A DNA stretch of 64,000 nucleotides, taken from contig CM050657.1 in assembly GCA_027574665.1 (NCBI GenBank), positions 22,980,700 through 23,044,699 on the forward strand. The letters are read 5' to 3'. Of the stretch, positions 48,791-63,400 are shown piece after piece. Position 1 is the stretch's first letter; each line of letters opens with the position of its first letter. The notes beneath the pieces were generated by a model. The model ran no database searches, had not been told where the DNA came from, and saw only the letters and a program-made list of their open reading frames with translations. Both the position numbers and the translations under genes were made by a program. The DNA comes from Rhynochetos jubatus. Taxonomy: Eukaryota; Chordata; Aves; Eurypygiformes; Rhynochetidae.

Positions 48791-51700
48791 ACCAGAAATG
48801 AGTATTGTATGACTCTGGATGTCTTGTTCTCTGAACACTCAGTCCCTCCTTAATATTGCTAAAGTCTTTACTATGGGGACCCTCTGGAAGGCCAGGGCCT
48901 GCTGTGGATGTTGAGCAGAACTCCACCAGCCCATAAGGGCTGCAATCCATCATACCCTGGGAACCCAGGGGTTGACACTGCAGTGATTCATGGGGTTTAG
49001 GGAATGAGAAAAATCAGAGAATGAAAGAGAGGACCATTAATGAGCAAAGTAATGATCTGTAAAACGCATTTAAAATAAACCCCGTAGCATTTATCTGTAT
49101 CTCATCCTTGAGAAAGCTGTAACCCCTCCAAAAGCGTCGGCCAGAATCACCAAGCTCACAGCCTGGCCAATTCAAACACTTCCTGTTCAACGAGAAGAAA
49201 CTAATCCACCTGAGTTCCCCGCATTTTGGGATAAGCCTTTATGCCTGGATGAAGATGAAAATCTGAAGAGGAATTGGTAATACAACATGCTGCTGACAGA
49301 AACAACACTTTGAACGGTGTACGTTGTCAAAAAAAGGTCCATGTTGGGTTTTTATTAAAAAGCTTCCTAACCCTTCTAGGCCTGGCAGAGGGAAGGAAAC
49401 GTCTTGCAGCAGTCAAGGCTCGTAGGGCAATTGTTGCCATTTAGAGCTCATCATTTTCCCACTTGTTATTATTCTTCAGCCTGCTGTGGCTGACATTATG
49501 CATAAGCAGCTCACAATCACCTCCTTATCACATTTGATTTCCCATGTTTCACCCTGCGGATTTTATCTTGCTAATGAAACCGAGGGTATTTGTCCTCAGG
49601 TATTCACATGGTCCCCATCGCCAGAAGACCTGAACATCTTAATGGAGCCTTACACATTCCACTGGCTGCTCCTGAACCACCCGAGATGAAAATAAAGACT
49701 TTAAGTCATTCAGGCTGGGTCACTGGTGTTGTGTATCAATTATGCAGATTCCCTCAAATGGATTCTGAAAGCATCTGTCACACATCAAAGAAAAAGCTCT
49801 GTGCGCCTTTGCTAACAAAAATGCCTTTTGTTCCCTGACAACTTTGTACATAAAGGTGTGAAACAAGACGGTTTAAACAGTCTTTCCTACTACATGGAGC
49901 AAGCAAAGCCTATTGCAGGGATGTGGGGAAGATAGCTTTTCATACGTGCTGAGCATTGGATGGGTGAGGTGGGGGCTGGCTGCCCCCGGCCTGGGACTCA
50001 CCCTGGGGCAGTTCTCACTGGGGGAACAGCATAAAGGGAATTCTGTTCCCTCCCTGTGCACACAGGAACTCTCCGAGAGGAAATGTGCACAAGCACAAGG
50101 CTATGAAAGTTTCAAAGACTGTATAATGAGAGCGATATGCTGATAATCAGCTTAATTCCCATTTCAAACACCTAAGTCCCTTTGTGAATCTGGCCCTATA
50201 GACTTAATCCTGCATATGGCTTAATTAGCTTAATTGTTGACCATGTCTGGTAAAGGGAGGGTGGGCAGGACAGTGGGCTCTGGGGAAGCTGTCCACACCC
50301 AGCAGGTCAAAGAGAAGCTTATGGTGGATGGGGCTTGGAGGGCTCTAAATGGAAATGGCTTTGTTTCACAAACAAGAAGCCTGGGAAGAGGCTGCAGAAG
50401 TTTGTGTTCAGATAGGCAGAAATAACTGGGACTGAATGAAAAGGAACCTTTTAAAGCTTTTCAGGACCAGAATGATCCCATGCCCAGGGCACTGAGGATC
50501 GCTTTTACATTCTTGTCTCCAGACAAACGTCTAATTTCACTGTTTATGACTAGGGGAGTGAGCATGCGAGGATCTTGTGACTTCTGTTCACTCTGAAAGA
50601 GCATAGCTCAGGCTTGGCTGTATTTCTTCCACATGTTGCATTTCTTCATACTTTCACGGGGACAGGGTCCACGCGCTTGTTCTCCTCTTGCGGCTTTGGA
50701 CATCTTGCAGGATCAAGAGCACACTGCTTAGCAAACTGCTTCCTGACACAGAGGAAGAATTTGACTGAGGTTCTCATGTGCAGGAGACCATCAGAGCCAC
50801 GATAAGGGCTCTGGGACCAGACCCATTGCTGATGCCTTTGCTGCCACATGCCGACCTTTAATCACTACTGTTTGAGGGCCTGAAGTCACATTTTCCATTA
50901 TAAATTGCTAATAACCTAGCAGAAGCAGCACTTGAGTATCTTCCTCTCTGTAAGAAAAGTAAAATAGAAGGTGGTTTTGTCTGAGGAACTTCTGGGAAAG
51001 CGGTTTCTGTTGCATACGGGAAGCATGCAGTTTCACTTTATGCAGCAAAAGTGAGGTGTGTAATTAAATGCATCTCTGCCTAAGACTAAATATACCTATA
51101 AACCTTTAATTAGGCAATTGAGAATGTCAGAAGTGAAGTTGATTTTGGATTTTTTCTGTTCACCCTGATAGACATGGTTAAATGAGGAGAAAGTTTGGTC
51201 TACCAAGCTGTCTCAGTTTGTAGAAGGCTCATTAAAAAATAAATAAGCTGTCCTTCTACAGTGAAGAATCTGTTAAATATAACTTCCATAAATACTCACT
51301 CATGTGAAAAAATTCTTAATCCAAAGGGTTTGAGAAACATAGTCTTGTTTTGCTTGTCCTACTTTAAAAAGAATCCAAGCCTGCCCAACCTGATGAAGCT
51401 GCCTTTCTAATATTGCAAACATGTGTACGGAATTGGTTTTCACATTTTCCCACGTTGTCCCAGAGGACAGCATCATATTACATTATACACCAAAGCCACA
51501 AGCATTTAAAAAGACATAAAGTTCATCCTGGCTACTAGCTAGTTATTCAGTCATTCAGGCAAGGCCGTTAAACTGGAGCCAGAGTAAAGAGCAAGTACCA
51601 GGAACGTCAAGAGCTGCAGTCATCCACAATCCAAGCTCGCCATAGTACAGTCGAACTTAGCACACTGACTGATGCATTTGAAAGATCAGGAAAAAGAGAA

Positions 51701-54700
51701 GCAATATCGCCCCAGACCTCTCCCTATCCTCCTAACAGTGCTGTTAGCATGGTTTGTGTGGCAGTTGATCAGGGTTTCCTTGGCAGTGGACACCCGGCTG
51801 GAGCTGACCCTTCTTCCCGCCTGGCAGAGCTCAGGACAGAGGCAGGCCTTCACACCAGCACAGCAAGGCTGCTCACCTGCCAACCAGGCACGCCTTGCTT
51901 CTCGGCTCACAGACTAGAAGGCAAATCTCCTGCTGTGAGGCTGTACTTCTGAATGTGACGGGAGTACAGACCAGCTTGAGATAGTCCCTGTACCCATCGA
52001 GAGAGACTAGGGCCTTCCAAACGCCCAGAGCCGCCAGCTTTAACAGTTTGAACCAAAGCCTGAAGACAGGGATCCCCAGACGCAGTACTTTGTATGACGC
52101 CCATTTCATGGCAGGACCTGTGTTTCCACAGTCGCTGATCCACCTCTGCAGGATGGGAACCGCTCACCAGCCAGACTGCCCTCTGAGCGCAGTGACACTC
52201 GCTGTGTGAAGCTCTTGTTTCACTGTCTGTTAAGCTGAACAAAACAGCTGTCAAATAATGCACCATCACTCCCCCAGTTACTTCACTTCCCTCTTATTTC
52301 GGCTCCTTACACCATAATCTTTGTTTAAAGCGATAAGTATTAGCCTGCCTTCCCCCCCCCCAGTGCTTTACAATCTGTTCTGCCACTTCAGACAGGTGGT
52401 CTTTTTTGGTAGACCATGCATCTCATCATCTTCTCTGTCCTGACAGTCTTTGACCCTCTGTACACGCTTTTCACGCTTCCAGTCAAACAGGCATCTGGTT
52501 TCTCCTCCTTCCTCCTTATGGGAAAGTTTCAGCTAAGTGCTTATCAGACTCTGCTCTCTAACAGTCATTCACTAACTCAGCAAATTAGGATTTTTTAGAG
52601 GAATTTTGTTTGACAGTTCATACAAAAGCCTCATTTCCTCTTGAACACTCTCGTTCAAGCTTATTTTGCACTCTTACTTATTCCTGTAAAAGTAAACATA
52701 TGCAAATATGTTTTTTCATTTAAGGCATAACTATATTATTCTATTAATTAAAAACATCCTCATGTTCTTTTCCATGACAAGACTGTGGTCTTAATTTGCA
52801 ATAAACACTCGCTACAGCAAGCTTAATTGATGCTTCAACACTGAAGCCTATTATCATTCAGTGTTTGCTAATATAGTCAGTGGCTAGAGTTTATATTTCT
52901 CACACCAGTAGTGTTTAATTTTCTCCCAGTGTCACCTACCATTAGCAGATTTAGCTTATCAGAAAATGCAGCAAAACCAGGCAACTCCCAGTTCTGACTG
53001 GACCAAGTCAGTATTTTCCAGTTGGAATAAAAAGGAGAAGTGAAGGCAGCTTATTGAAAGGCCCAAAATCTTACTTTTTTCTGTTTTTTTTTTTTTAATT
53101 AAAAAAACCAAACCCAGTAATGAAAATATATTTGGCACAAAATTTCTAGGACATGGCAGTAGAAACATTACTGAATCTAGCTCATAAAGCCACCTGCTGT
53201 GCCCTCAGGTTGCAGTGTCTTTTTTGCTGCACCTTTCTGTTACTGGTTACATGAAAGATTAATAGGGGTGGGGGTTACTTGGCCTGAGAGGTTTCATGGG
53301 ATTGTACGTCAGCTGAGGTTCTCTCGTGTGAAAATGATGCAAACACTGCCGCCCTTTTGCACTAGCCCTCACACAGGAAGGGATATCAGTTTGTTGTCTA
53401 AAGCCATCCAGAGCCTGAGGAAAAATATTGTTTATTTCAATTAACATATATAAAAAGTCATTTAGACCCTCAGCATTCAAGAGAGAACTAATGCTGAAGA
53501 TGGAGAAGCTTCATGCAGCCACAGCTAGGTTTTCAGAATACAGTTTAGATGAGCACACACGCTGCGTGCATGAAAAGCGTTGTGTGTTGGTACCCGTATT
53601 AACTTAAAGAAATGGAGATTATACCTCACATCTCATGCTCTCTGGATCACCGACTGTGTGAGCTCACCACTTCGTTCAGCTTTTTTGCAAATACGGGGAA
53701 ACACTGAAGGTGTCTGGGAAAGATGGGTTTTTAAACATCTTGTGAAATAACTGGCAAAGTGTTTGTTTTGTAGAACCTGCCAGCATTACAGAATAAATAT
53801 ACAGAGAACTATATTCTAATTTCATTTTTGAAATATTTTATACAGGCAAACACATCACACAGTGTGGGTATCTCCACAGACTCTCCACACAAGACGGGTA
53901 CGTACGATTTTATGCGTATATGCCTACATGTAAACCCACGTATGCGTTCTGCATACAGTTTAAGGTGGAATACAGACACCTACAGACATGGCCTTACACG
54001 TAAGTAAAGTATGCAGGTACGTGGAACAGGACTGCGGTCTCCTCATCAGTTTTATTTCATAAAATACAGGATGAAGTTGGAGTGCTCAGGAAACAGCAAC
54101 AATAAGGCCTAATGCATTTCAAGGTATAAGGCACTAATCTAACCAAGAGGAGCACACGGGTATTCAGAAGGCTGTGAGAACAGTGTTGAAGCAGAACAAC
54201 AGATATTTTGAGTGCTCTCTCCCAGGGGGTTGATCTACAGGGTTTCTGCAGCGGGGATTCAGAGAACGGTTCTGTGACACAGATCCCAAGGCTGTGATTA
54301 ATCCCAGTGTGCAAACCCCACGCTGATAAGGGCTGGGAAGGAGGATGTCTCTGTGCTGCAGACTGCAGTGCAGTGTAAATATACCTGAGCCATATTAAAT
54401 AACATAAGTACGAACCAGGAGCAGCTTTGATGCAGCAGCAGAAAGCAGAGTGTCGGCTTAGATGCAAGGTAGAGCCCTTCTTACCAAGTGGAGTGCTGCT
54501 GTAGTCTGTGTCTAGTATCTCTGTACTGTACAGCAGTCTGCTTTCAAGGTGTATCTTAAGTGAGAGCATACAGGCCAACGCCAAGGCACAGGATGGTGTT
54601 AGGCTCCTCAAACAGAAACCCAACACTCCCCACTTCTTATGGGAAAGCCAATTCCGTGCTCTGCCCCCATGCACTGCAATGTTATAGCACGTTACTGCTG

Positions 54701-56698
54701 ATACCTGATTTCATACTCGTGTGCTCAATTCCTGAATATATTTTTTTTTTTAAACTGACTTGGGTTATCTAGGCTTCAGCAGCATTTTTTTCCTGCAGAG
54801 AAATACAGTAGCAGCGTGAAACTTGTTCTGAGACCCTGTGTGGGGAATCCAGATTCCCAATTCTTTCTGAAGAATATTATCCATATCCTCAATCCCCTCT
54901 GCAGGTATGACAAACGTCACTGCCACCAGGCCACCTCCATTGCTCCATCAAACCCAACAGGCACGTTCCCTGCTGACACAACTCCATTAAAACTAATGGA
55001 TTTTCATCACTGGAGATTACAGCCCTGAAACTGGCTGCAGGGATGTCCCCAGAGAAAGAGCAGATCTTGACCTTGAGAAGAAAGTAAAGGCTCTGTCATA
55101 GATAGCTGCTATTTGAAATTCAACTGTCAGCTCAGGGAGGACCAACACCTGGAAAGAATTCCATGTATCTTATAGATAAAAATCACGCCTAAACAAAACA
55201 AGCACACCACATCTGCATGCTTAGCCCCCAGCAACAGTAACGTCACGTATGTTTATGTATACACATACATCTATTGTCTCTAAGGTTGTCTACCAACTTG
55301 AGAGCCCACGGTAGACAAGGACGTAGGATGCTCAGCTGGTTACTTAAAACATTACGCACACTTCCAAACACTATAAAAAACTAAAGAAAGAACTGAACTG
55401 TCACAACATTGATTTTAGGAAGCTTCACTTCCAAAGTTTAGATTCCTCCATTTGAAGTAATTTGCCTTAGAAATTAATGTGGATAAACGTTCCCTACTGC
55501 CTCCGCAGGTACATGCCATGCCCTAAGCATACGGTGAGAAGAATTCAGAACTAGACCAACTTTTCCTCCACAGCTTTCCCCTCGCTGTGGTTTCCAATAA
55601 CGTCACCGCTCTGTAGCTCAGTGCGGTTGTCACCAAGTTCAATGAAGCTGTCACAGTTGCACCAGGGATTTATTTGGAATCTTATGCTGACGTTAACATT
55701 GGAACATGTGGAACCAGACATGTATAAGAGGAAAAGGCTACTCAAAACGATCAACTAGGGAAAAATGAAAGAGGCAGGGCAGCTCAGTGCTTTGAACACC
55801 TCTCAAGCTGCTAACAGCCAGATTTGCAGCTATGGTGGATAGGCTGCACCAGGGTTAGCTGAAATCCATCCCTGGGAATTTTTCCGACTGCTGTCAACAG
55901 TGTGCCCGAGCTGGATCTTATTTTAGCCATCCAGCTTAACCATCGTCTGTCTAAAGCCAGAAGTGATGCACTTTCCTTCCATCACAGTTCCCTCCTGAGA
56001 TCAAGGGACAGAAAACCATCCCCGTGTCTGTCACTGATTACGAGACATCCCATCCATGGGCGAGAGGGGAGGATAAACATGTGGGGAGCTCTGCACGGTG
56101 ACCAGGAAATTCACTGCACATTGGAAGAACTAGGGGCTCACATGCTCAGGTTACACAACCTTTGTTGTGCACCAACTAAGGGCCCGCCTAGCTGTCGGTT
56201 TGGATTTCTGAGTGTTTGCTGATTCCAGTCCATTTGTTTTAAATGCTATACACAATGCAAGGCACAGAGGGCGTTTTACCAAATGGATGCACTTCCCAAA
56301 TCCCTTCGCTCCTCTCCCAGTCACTGCTTCCCCACACACAGTAGGGATGAGGACAAGGAAGAGACCTTCCTGCTGGCTGCCGACTGCGTAACTCGGGTGG
56401 GCTTGCTCACATTAATAGGTAAGAGTTCGCTGGAAGACCAGGTCAAGAGATTTGGTATGCTGAGAGGTTTCTGCCTGATTGATTGAAGCCTCAGTGGGCT
56501 GGGTGTTTACCAATTAAGCATAAACAAAACTTGCCTTTGTTGAGCTTTGGTAAAATAAGAACTAATATTTTTTGTATATTTTGGCCTGTACAGTGATGTG
56601 TATTTTACAGTTAAAAAAAGCAAGATAGAACAACTCTTTAAGCAAAAATATGAAATATTCTATGCAATTATTTTTAAAAGTAATTTTGAGCCCCCTCC

Positions 56699-56713
56699 AA
56701 AAAAAAAAAAAAA
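56699..56713 (+). repeat. A15 homopolymer
   Basis: Fifteen A residues following CCCCCTCC. No retroposon body is recognised upstream. Confidence 0.9.
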
Positions 56714-57374
56714 CCAAACACAAAAAGGTTTGCTTTCAGAATGTTCCCTTTCTCTTCAGTAGCACAGAGAAAGGTAAACAGAGGGGTTGGAAAAAAAAAT
56801 TTCCACCCCATTTTTTCAAGACTCTGGATCACTTGGAATACAGAGTAATAGTAAAATCAGGCAGTTCCCTTTCAGGAAGGATGAGCATCTGCAAGAGCCC
56901 ATGACAGCAGCCTGCAGCAGCCACCCTAGGCACTGGGTCTGAAACCCATCCAGTACTGCAGGAAGAGATGCGGGTCGGCAGCAGTCATCTGGCCTGCTCC
57001 TCTGCCCACTGCAAGGACATTTAAGGAAGTCCTATACGGCAGAAAACATGCCTGAACAGTGTTCCTCGGCTCTGCCATCAGTGTTTTATGTTTTTCATTG
57101 CCTACGCAGGCACTGGCTGGGATGAGAACCTAAGTCCATGTCTAGGTTCTTGGGTGGTATTGTCAGTCCGAGCTGGAAATGCGTTTTCTGCAATCTAGCT
57201 GGGACACGTTTACAAAATCTCCGTCACTCAGCAAGGGTGAATTTTCTAACACCTTTACAAAAGGCCTTCCAATGGCTTTCTGGTTCTCTCTGGCTTTTAC
57301 ACAATTAGGTGTCTCATCTGCTTTGGTTCTTCAGTAGATCCCACTGGCCACCCATGATAACCCTGCCAACGAGA

Positions 57375-57440
57375 TACCACACACGTTCTGCCTCAGCTTC
57401 ACCTCTGTAAATTTAGGACAAACCAAACCCCTTAGTATTT
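57375..57440 (+). mobile_element. Possible MIR-like SINE fragment
   Basis: TTCTGCCTCAGCTTCACCTCTGTAAATTTAGGACAAACC resembles the sense MIR 3' core (tgcctcagtttcctcatctgtaaaatggggataa). Only this core is recognisable. Confidence 0.35.
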
Positions 57441-60400
57441 AGCTGATGAAAGAAACCCTGCAACCACAACTGTTCTCTCTCGAATACTTGACTTCCACAG
57501 AACAGCACTTTAATCAATAATCAAGACAACAGCTTGAATGCATACAAATCATGTGGGTCCACTTCACAACAATGAGCTATAGTTTATTTTTGAGCTGATA
57601 AACATTTTCTAACAGATTGTATGTTAATGACACCGCTGCTGGCAAAACAAGCTACCGTCACCCTGAGCTCCTTCCAGATGCTAAACAAAGCCTTAATGCA
57701 CTCAGAATATCCTTAAAGGTAACTATCTCTACACCTGAACGAATACAGTGCTGTGCTTTCAGCATTACTAGTGTAAAGGATATTACCTCTGAATATGCAG
57801 TGAAAGTTCTTGATCAAAGCATAAACAGAATGAGAGTTTAACAGCTTCCGTGAGGTTTTGCAGCTGGGTTTATTTAGTTAGAGATCAGGCAGAAGTTTTC
57901 ACTTTTTCCAAGATAACCATTTCAGAATGTGCTCTCTCTCTCTCCATGGAAGATTCCTTCCAGATTATTTGTTTCACACCTATACACCTGCCACAATGTA
58001 TAGAATGAAAATAAATTCTGGGAGGGTCTTACTGTTGGAAGAATATGGTAATCTCGAAAGAGCAATGGCTAGTCCTTGTCATTTCACCATGTAAATATTG
58101 TAGCCATAATTTCTTTGATGAAGCCAGAGAAAGATGCCAAATCAGATTACATCTTTGCAGACATCTTCATTTCTAAACAAATAAACAAACAGAAGCCACT
58201 ATGCTCTCTTCCAAAGACAGACATATGTATTGGTAGAAATAAAGCAACTCATAAGATAATGCAAAGGAACAAGCACAACCCAGGTTAATTCACCATCTAA
58301 TACTAATGGGAAGGGGTTGGGATCTGGTAAGATGTTAGTAACTCAGGACTATACCCTGAGTGATTCCATAATTTAACAAAAAAAAGTAAAATGGAAAAAA
58401 CGTGCTCAGGGAAGCAGAAAAAAGCATTGCTATAACAGCAAAACAAATCAAACACTGATCAATATCACTGTGGTCACCCGTTAACAAAGACTCATGATGC
58501 ATTTTGAATGCACTTTGTATTGAAGCCATACTTTCCCCAGCTTCTCTGATGCCTTACGGTAATGAAACACATGTGAAATAATTTCTGGAAGAAGGATAGC
58601 CCTCCTCCTCCTCTTTTCCTTTCATACATCCTTTGTGGGGGTGTCTAAATTGCAGATGAGGGCTGGAAAACAGTGCTTACAGCTAGGTCTGACTGAAGGT
58701 GGTAGAAAGCCATACTGATGATAGATCTGAAAGACTTCAACACGGGATTCAAGCAGAATCAGTTCAGTCACATGTGGGAGCCATTAGTGTCTTTTTTTCC
58801 GAGCAGTTTCTGTCCTTCCCTCTCCATTCATACAGTGCCTGGAAGGCAGGGAGCAGAGGGAAGACTATTTTGTCTTTTCTTGAGTGTAAAAGAATATATT
58901 GAAAGAATTTTCTTTCAAATACAAGAACCTGAATTTTGAGATCTGCAGCAGGCTCCTTCATTTGCAAGAACTATTAACAACCTAGTAAACCCTGTGTTTG
59001 TTCATCCCATTGCCAGATGCATGCAGTTTCTCAGGGTAGCAGAGTTACTAAGCACAGTTAAGATGCTGTTGTCTAACTAACGTCCTTTAGGAAGCAACCG
59101 CTGTATGTTATCATCACTTTTGGTAATTGGCACCCCCACACACCAAGGTGCTGCTCAGTGCTGCTCCTGCCCAACACAGCTGTGTGGCTATGGCCGAGCA
59201 GCCACAGACCAGCTGACCAGGACAGACTGAAAGCATCTCACTTTCTGATGAGTACAGCTGGAGGCAAGACTCTTCTCAAGGCATCTCTGCACAGAGCAGC
59301 AAGACCTTTGCTCAAGGATGGATGCAAGACATGCCATTTTCTGCAGCATGGGGCAACAAAGGAAAATTTAATGGTAATCAAATCAGACTCAGGTGTTTTA
59401 CGGAAAAACCAAAGTTTTGGTTATCTTTGAAGGCCCTGAGCAGCGGCAGCAGCCGCTCTCCCTCACCTTCGGTGCACCAATCCCCACATGCAGGGTTGGG
59501 TTCCATCCCATGACAGCTTGACAAGGGTGGGTGTGTGTTTTTGTCTAAGGACTGCACTTGTCTCTCTGGGCCAGATAAACACTTGGAAGAGAAAAGGAAG
59601 CTTTGTACTGTCACCACACCCCATTTCCACAGAAAGCTAAGCTGCCAAGCAAAGCTTTCTCAGAAGCAGCTTTGCACAGATAATACAAAAGGAGAAAAAA
59701 AAAAAATCAATCCGTATGTTTTCCTGATCACAATGACTTAATACCAACATATCATGTTATATAGGCTACTATTTAGTTCAATGTCTCTAAAAAAATAAAA
59801 TCCTTGGCTTCTTTTGGAAACCATCCAAGTTTTCTTCCAATGTGGCTTATAGCCTGGGGTTTCCAATTGGAAATATTCTGACAAGGATCTGATTTTCAGG
59901 GTAGGTTTTCACTCCTCTCACAGAGTCTCTATAAGGTGTTTCAGATGAGAATTTTAGGGATGTCCATAAGAGATTTGTCACCAGTAAAGCTTTGAACGAT
60001 AAGGGAAAGACGATTTTAATCCATACCTGTGTCATAGCGACTGTGCTGGCAACACACAGAGAGAACAGAACAGAAGAGACCCATGCCCTGTGTTAAGGGA
60101 CAGACTACCTCACCTGTGACTATTCTGCTCAAGAATCCCTCATGAAGATCTGTCTCCACATGATTTTCCTATGCTTTACTTGAAGTATTTCACTGTCCAA
60201 CTTGAGGAGGCAGTTTCTAATGAAAATACACAGGAGCCTTTCCACCATCTGATACTACTGGTGCCTCTCCAGCCCCTGTGGTACCAGCCGCCACTCTCAC
60301 GGATCAAGGTGATAAACTTCCACCTTCTGCAGCAAACTGTTTTTAGATTGGCGCTGGAAAGACAGGAGACACAGGGACAACCTACGGCATTGTTTAGCAA

Positions 60401-63400
60401 CAAGCCACTGCTGGTTTTGGCCAACTCACAGGTAGCGTGAAACGACGGTTCACAGCCATTTTCTTATCATTAGGCAGGATCTCAATGAAGTAAACTGGAA
60501 AAAGGTAGTATCTTTGATCAGAAAAAATTAAAAGTCCTAAAGCACATCAGGCTTTCTTCATGCCTCAACTAGATAGGAGACCACAGGTAAGTTCAGGATA
60601 AGCCCGAGCCCAGGTTCGCCATGGAAGGAAGGGCTATGCATACATGACCACTTAGGTTGTTTTCTTTCTGAGCTCACATAAGAGCTGACCTCAGTGCAAA
60701 GTTTTCACAGGGACAAGTAAAAAATCATAACAAGCTCTCTGGAATCAAAACTCCATGAACTCCAGGGTTATTGCAACTCTCTCCTACTTTTTTTATGACT
60801 AGAGCACATCATATCACCTGCCAAACTTTCTGTTGTTCATAGTAGAAGGTCAAAGTGCTTCATAAGAAAAGATGTAGCAGATGTGTTTGGGATAAAACTG
60901 CTGTTTTCATCTGGCCACTAGCTTTATGAATGCCATTCTAATTACTTCACAACTTTGCACTAAGTTTTAATCCTACTGTAAGTTAGCAATTTAGTTTCAG
61001 ACATGTTTTAATTAGACATGCAAAAAACACTTTCAAAAAAGCCCTCTTCAGACAGCAAAACACCTTCAGAATACAGTACATACTTTGCCACAAAAATCTC
61101 CATGATGCTCACCTTTATAAATCATATCTCTTGGAGACAGACAGGAACAGACTGCAGAAAAACCTCATCCTGAATTCTTGGGAGCCTGGCACTACCACCT
61201 CAGAGCTCACCTTCAGCTCTGTCTATGATATAGCACTGCCCTTCTAGCTACAAATTTAAGCTAGAGTTCTCAGGTGTGACCCAGTCTCCTCACTACCAGA
61301 ACAAACCCTGTCCTGCTCCAGGTGTACTCCATCATGCAGCCACAGAAACACACCCTCAGAAGGCAAATCAGCTTCCCAGTCCCTTCCAGCTGGTTCCAAT
61401 TGCATTAGCAAGCCCAAACAAGTCTCCTTTCCTCCCCCTCTCTGTGGCTCTTTCAGGTCAGTTCCTCATTTCCAGTGAGTTACCACATCCATATTCTGGT
61501 TCACATAGTTTTGGGGACTCATTTGCCTACTGGGTAACATTTCTGATTTATCACCCTGCAATATCTGAAATTCTTTTCCATTCATGAGAGCAGCAGCCAC
61601 CTTGACTGTTCAGAGTTTTGACACAACACACAACAAATTAAAACCATGGGGTAATGGCTGTTTCCCTGACCCCAACAACATGTGACCCCCAACAAGGAGA
61701 GGAAGGTTCTCAGTCCCCCGGTTCTACACACGGCATGCTGGTACTGGTAGACCGTTCCCACGGTAAATGAGTGGAACAGTCAGGCTCAGAAATTCTGGAA
61801 AGTTCATATTGAGAAGACCTGCCTGGATATGACATAGTAGGTGAGATCTGCTCTCTCAAGCTCTCCTTTTGTTTTCATCAAGTCCCAACATGCTGTGGTG
61901 CAAATTAGAGGGAGCACCAGTAAATAACAGAAGATGACATGTTGAATAAAGAGAGGATGGGGGTTGGATGGGATTTTTTTTTTCCCCCTAGCAGAATACT
62001 CAAGCTCTGATCCATAGTGCATTGGTGGCCTCAGTCGACACCTTTTCAGATGTTTACTATCCAAATCTTGCTCTTCCACTTGTGCCGGGCTACTGAATAC
62101 CAAATATACGTTTGGTGTGTCAGGACAGCTCTGCTAAAAGCCCTGCTCCTTTCTTTACCATACAGTGCAGCATGGGGGGAAGAGCATATGTTCCTTGGTT
62201 TGCAGCAGAGAAGCTCCGTTCCCTTTAGAGATGCCTGTCTGGCAGCCAATCTCTCTTTTCAGATGCAGTTTTTCTGGAGGTGATAATCTCCAATTACTCC
62301 AGAAGTACCTGATGCCACAGTTTAGCAATGGATGATCAGTTTATCCTGTGAATAGGCTTCGGCTCTCCTTAGCTGAAGCGGATGGGATTTTGTGATCCTC
62401 TGCATTCTCTTCTTTCAAATCCTTACCTCACATAAGGACTATTGGTTTGCTTGCTGCCTCCACTAAACAGTAAACAGAGAGAGTTCTTAAGTTAGTCATC
62501 CTGGAGAGTTCAGAAGCTTCCCAAAAATTGCAGGGTAAATGTATGAATATATCTATATCATGTCCACTAAGAGTCTATGGGTCTTGGATGCTTTTTAAAA
62601 AGCAGCCTGGAGTCAGTAAGTCATACTGACACGTTACTGATTTTGGCCCTAATTGATGATCTGTCTCAAAAGAACAAAGCTGCTACTTCGGGTTTGGTTT
62701 TGAGAGTGACCACAAATGTTCACATCCCAAGCCTGCTGGATTTTATTTGACTGCTCTTAGTAACAGAAATACTTTTATTACAGCAGTGCCAAGAAGCCAG
62801 ACTGAAACCATACTGTGTTCAAGACGCTGCACAGAGACAAGAGTACAAGTAGCCAGAAAAAGAGGGAGAGATGACGAGAATTAGCAATAGGTAAAGCAAC
62901 TAGTAAAAGAGCATGTGGCTGGTCAGCAGAGACACTTAAAGCACAGACAGCTTTTCCCTGATGGGCTTGTTCTCTGCCAGAGCCATTTGTGGAGTGATGT
63001 TCCTCTGAGCCTAACCTAGTTTAACAAGCTGCCTTCCTTATTTTCCTACCTCCTTGGGAAGAACAAACTACCAAGATTTCTTTCTGTCTATAGAACACAG
63101 GAAACTGTGGCAAGGTTTTGGCTAGGAGAAAGGAGAAGAGAAAGGGAAAAAGTCCACTTACCTAAGAGGGGTGCAGGCAGAAAGAGATTGGAAAGCCCCA
63201 GATGCTCTCCCCTTTCCTTCCCTGTGGCTCCATCTGTCCCACATCCTCCCTTTTGCAGAGAAGATGCCATTTCAGTGTCATTTTCAGACTGAGCAGGACA
63301 GATTGCTGGAGTTGCACAAGAGTAGGGAGACACTAAACAATGCTATGGAGAATGTGAGCAGGGATATATGATGCAGGTATTCTGGATTTGGGGAAATGAA

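Noticed and set aside
54057-54674. 205-codon minus-strand ORF
   Set aside because: It begins with GTG, and the first in-frame ATG is well inside. It has no domain and a Cys/Leu/Ser-rich mixture typical of chance frames.
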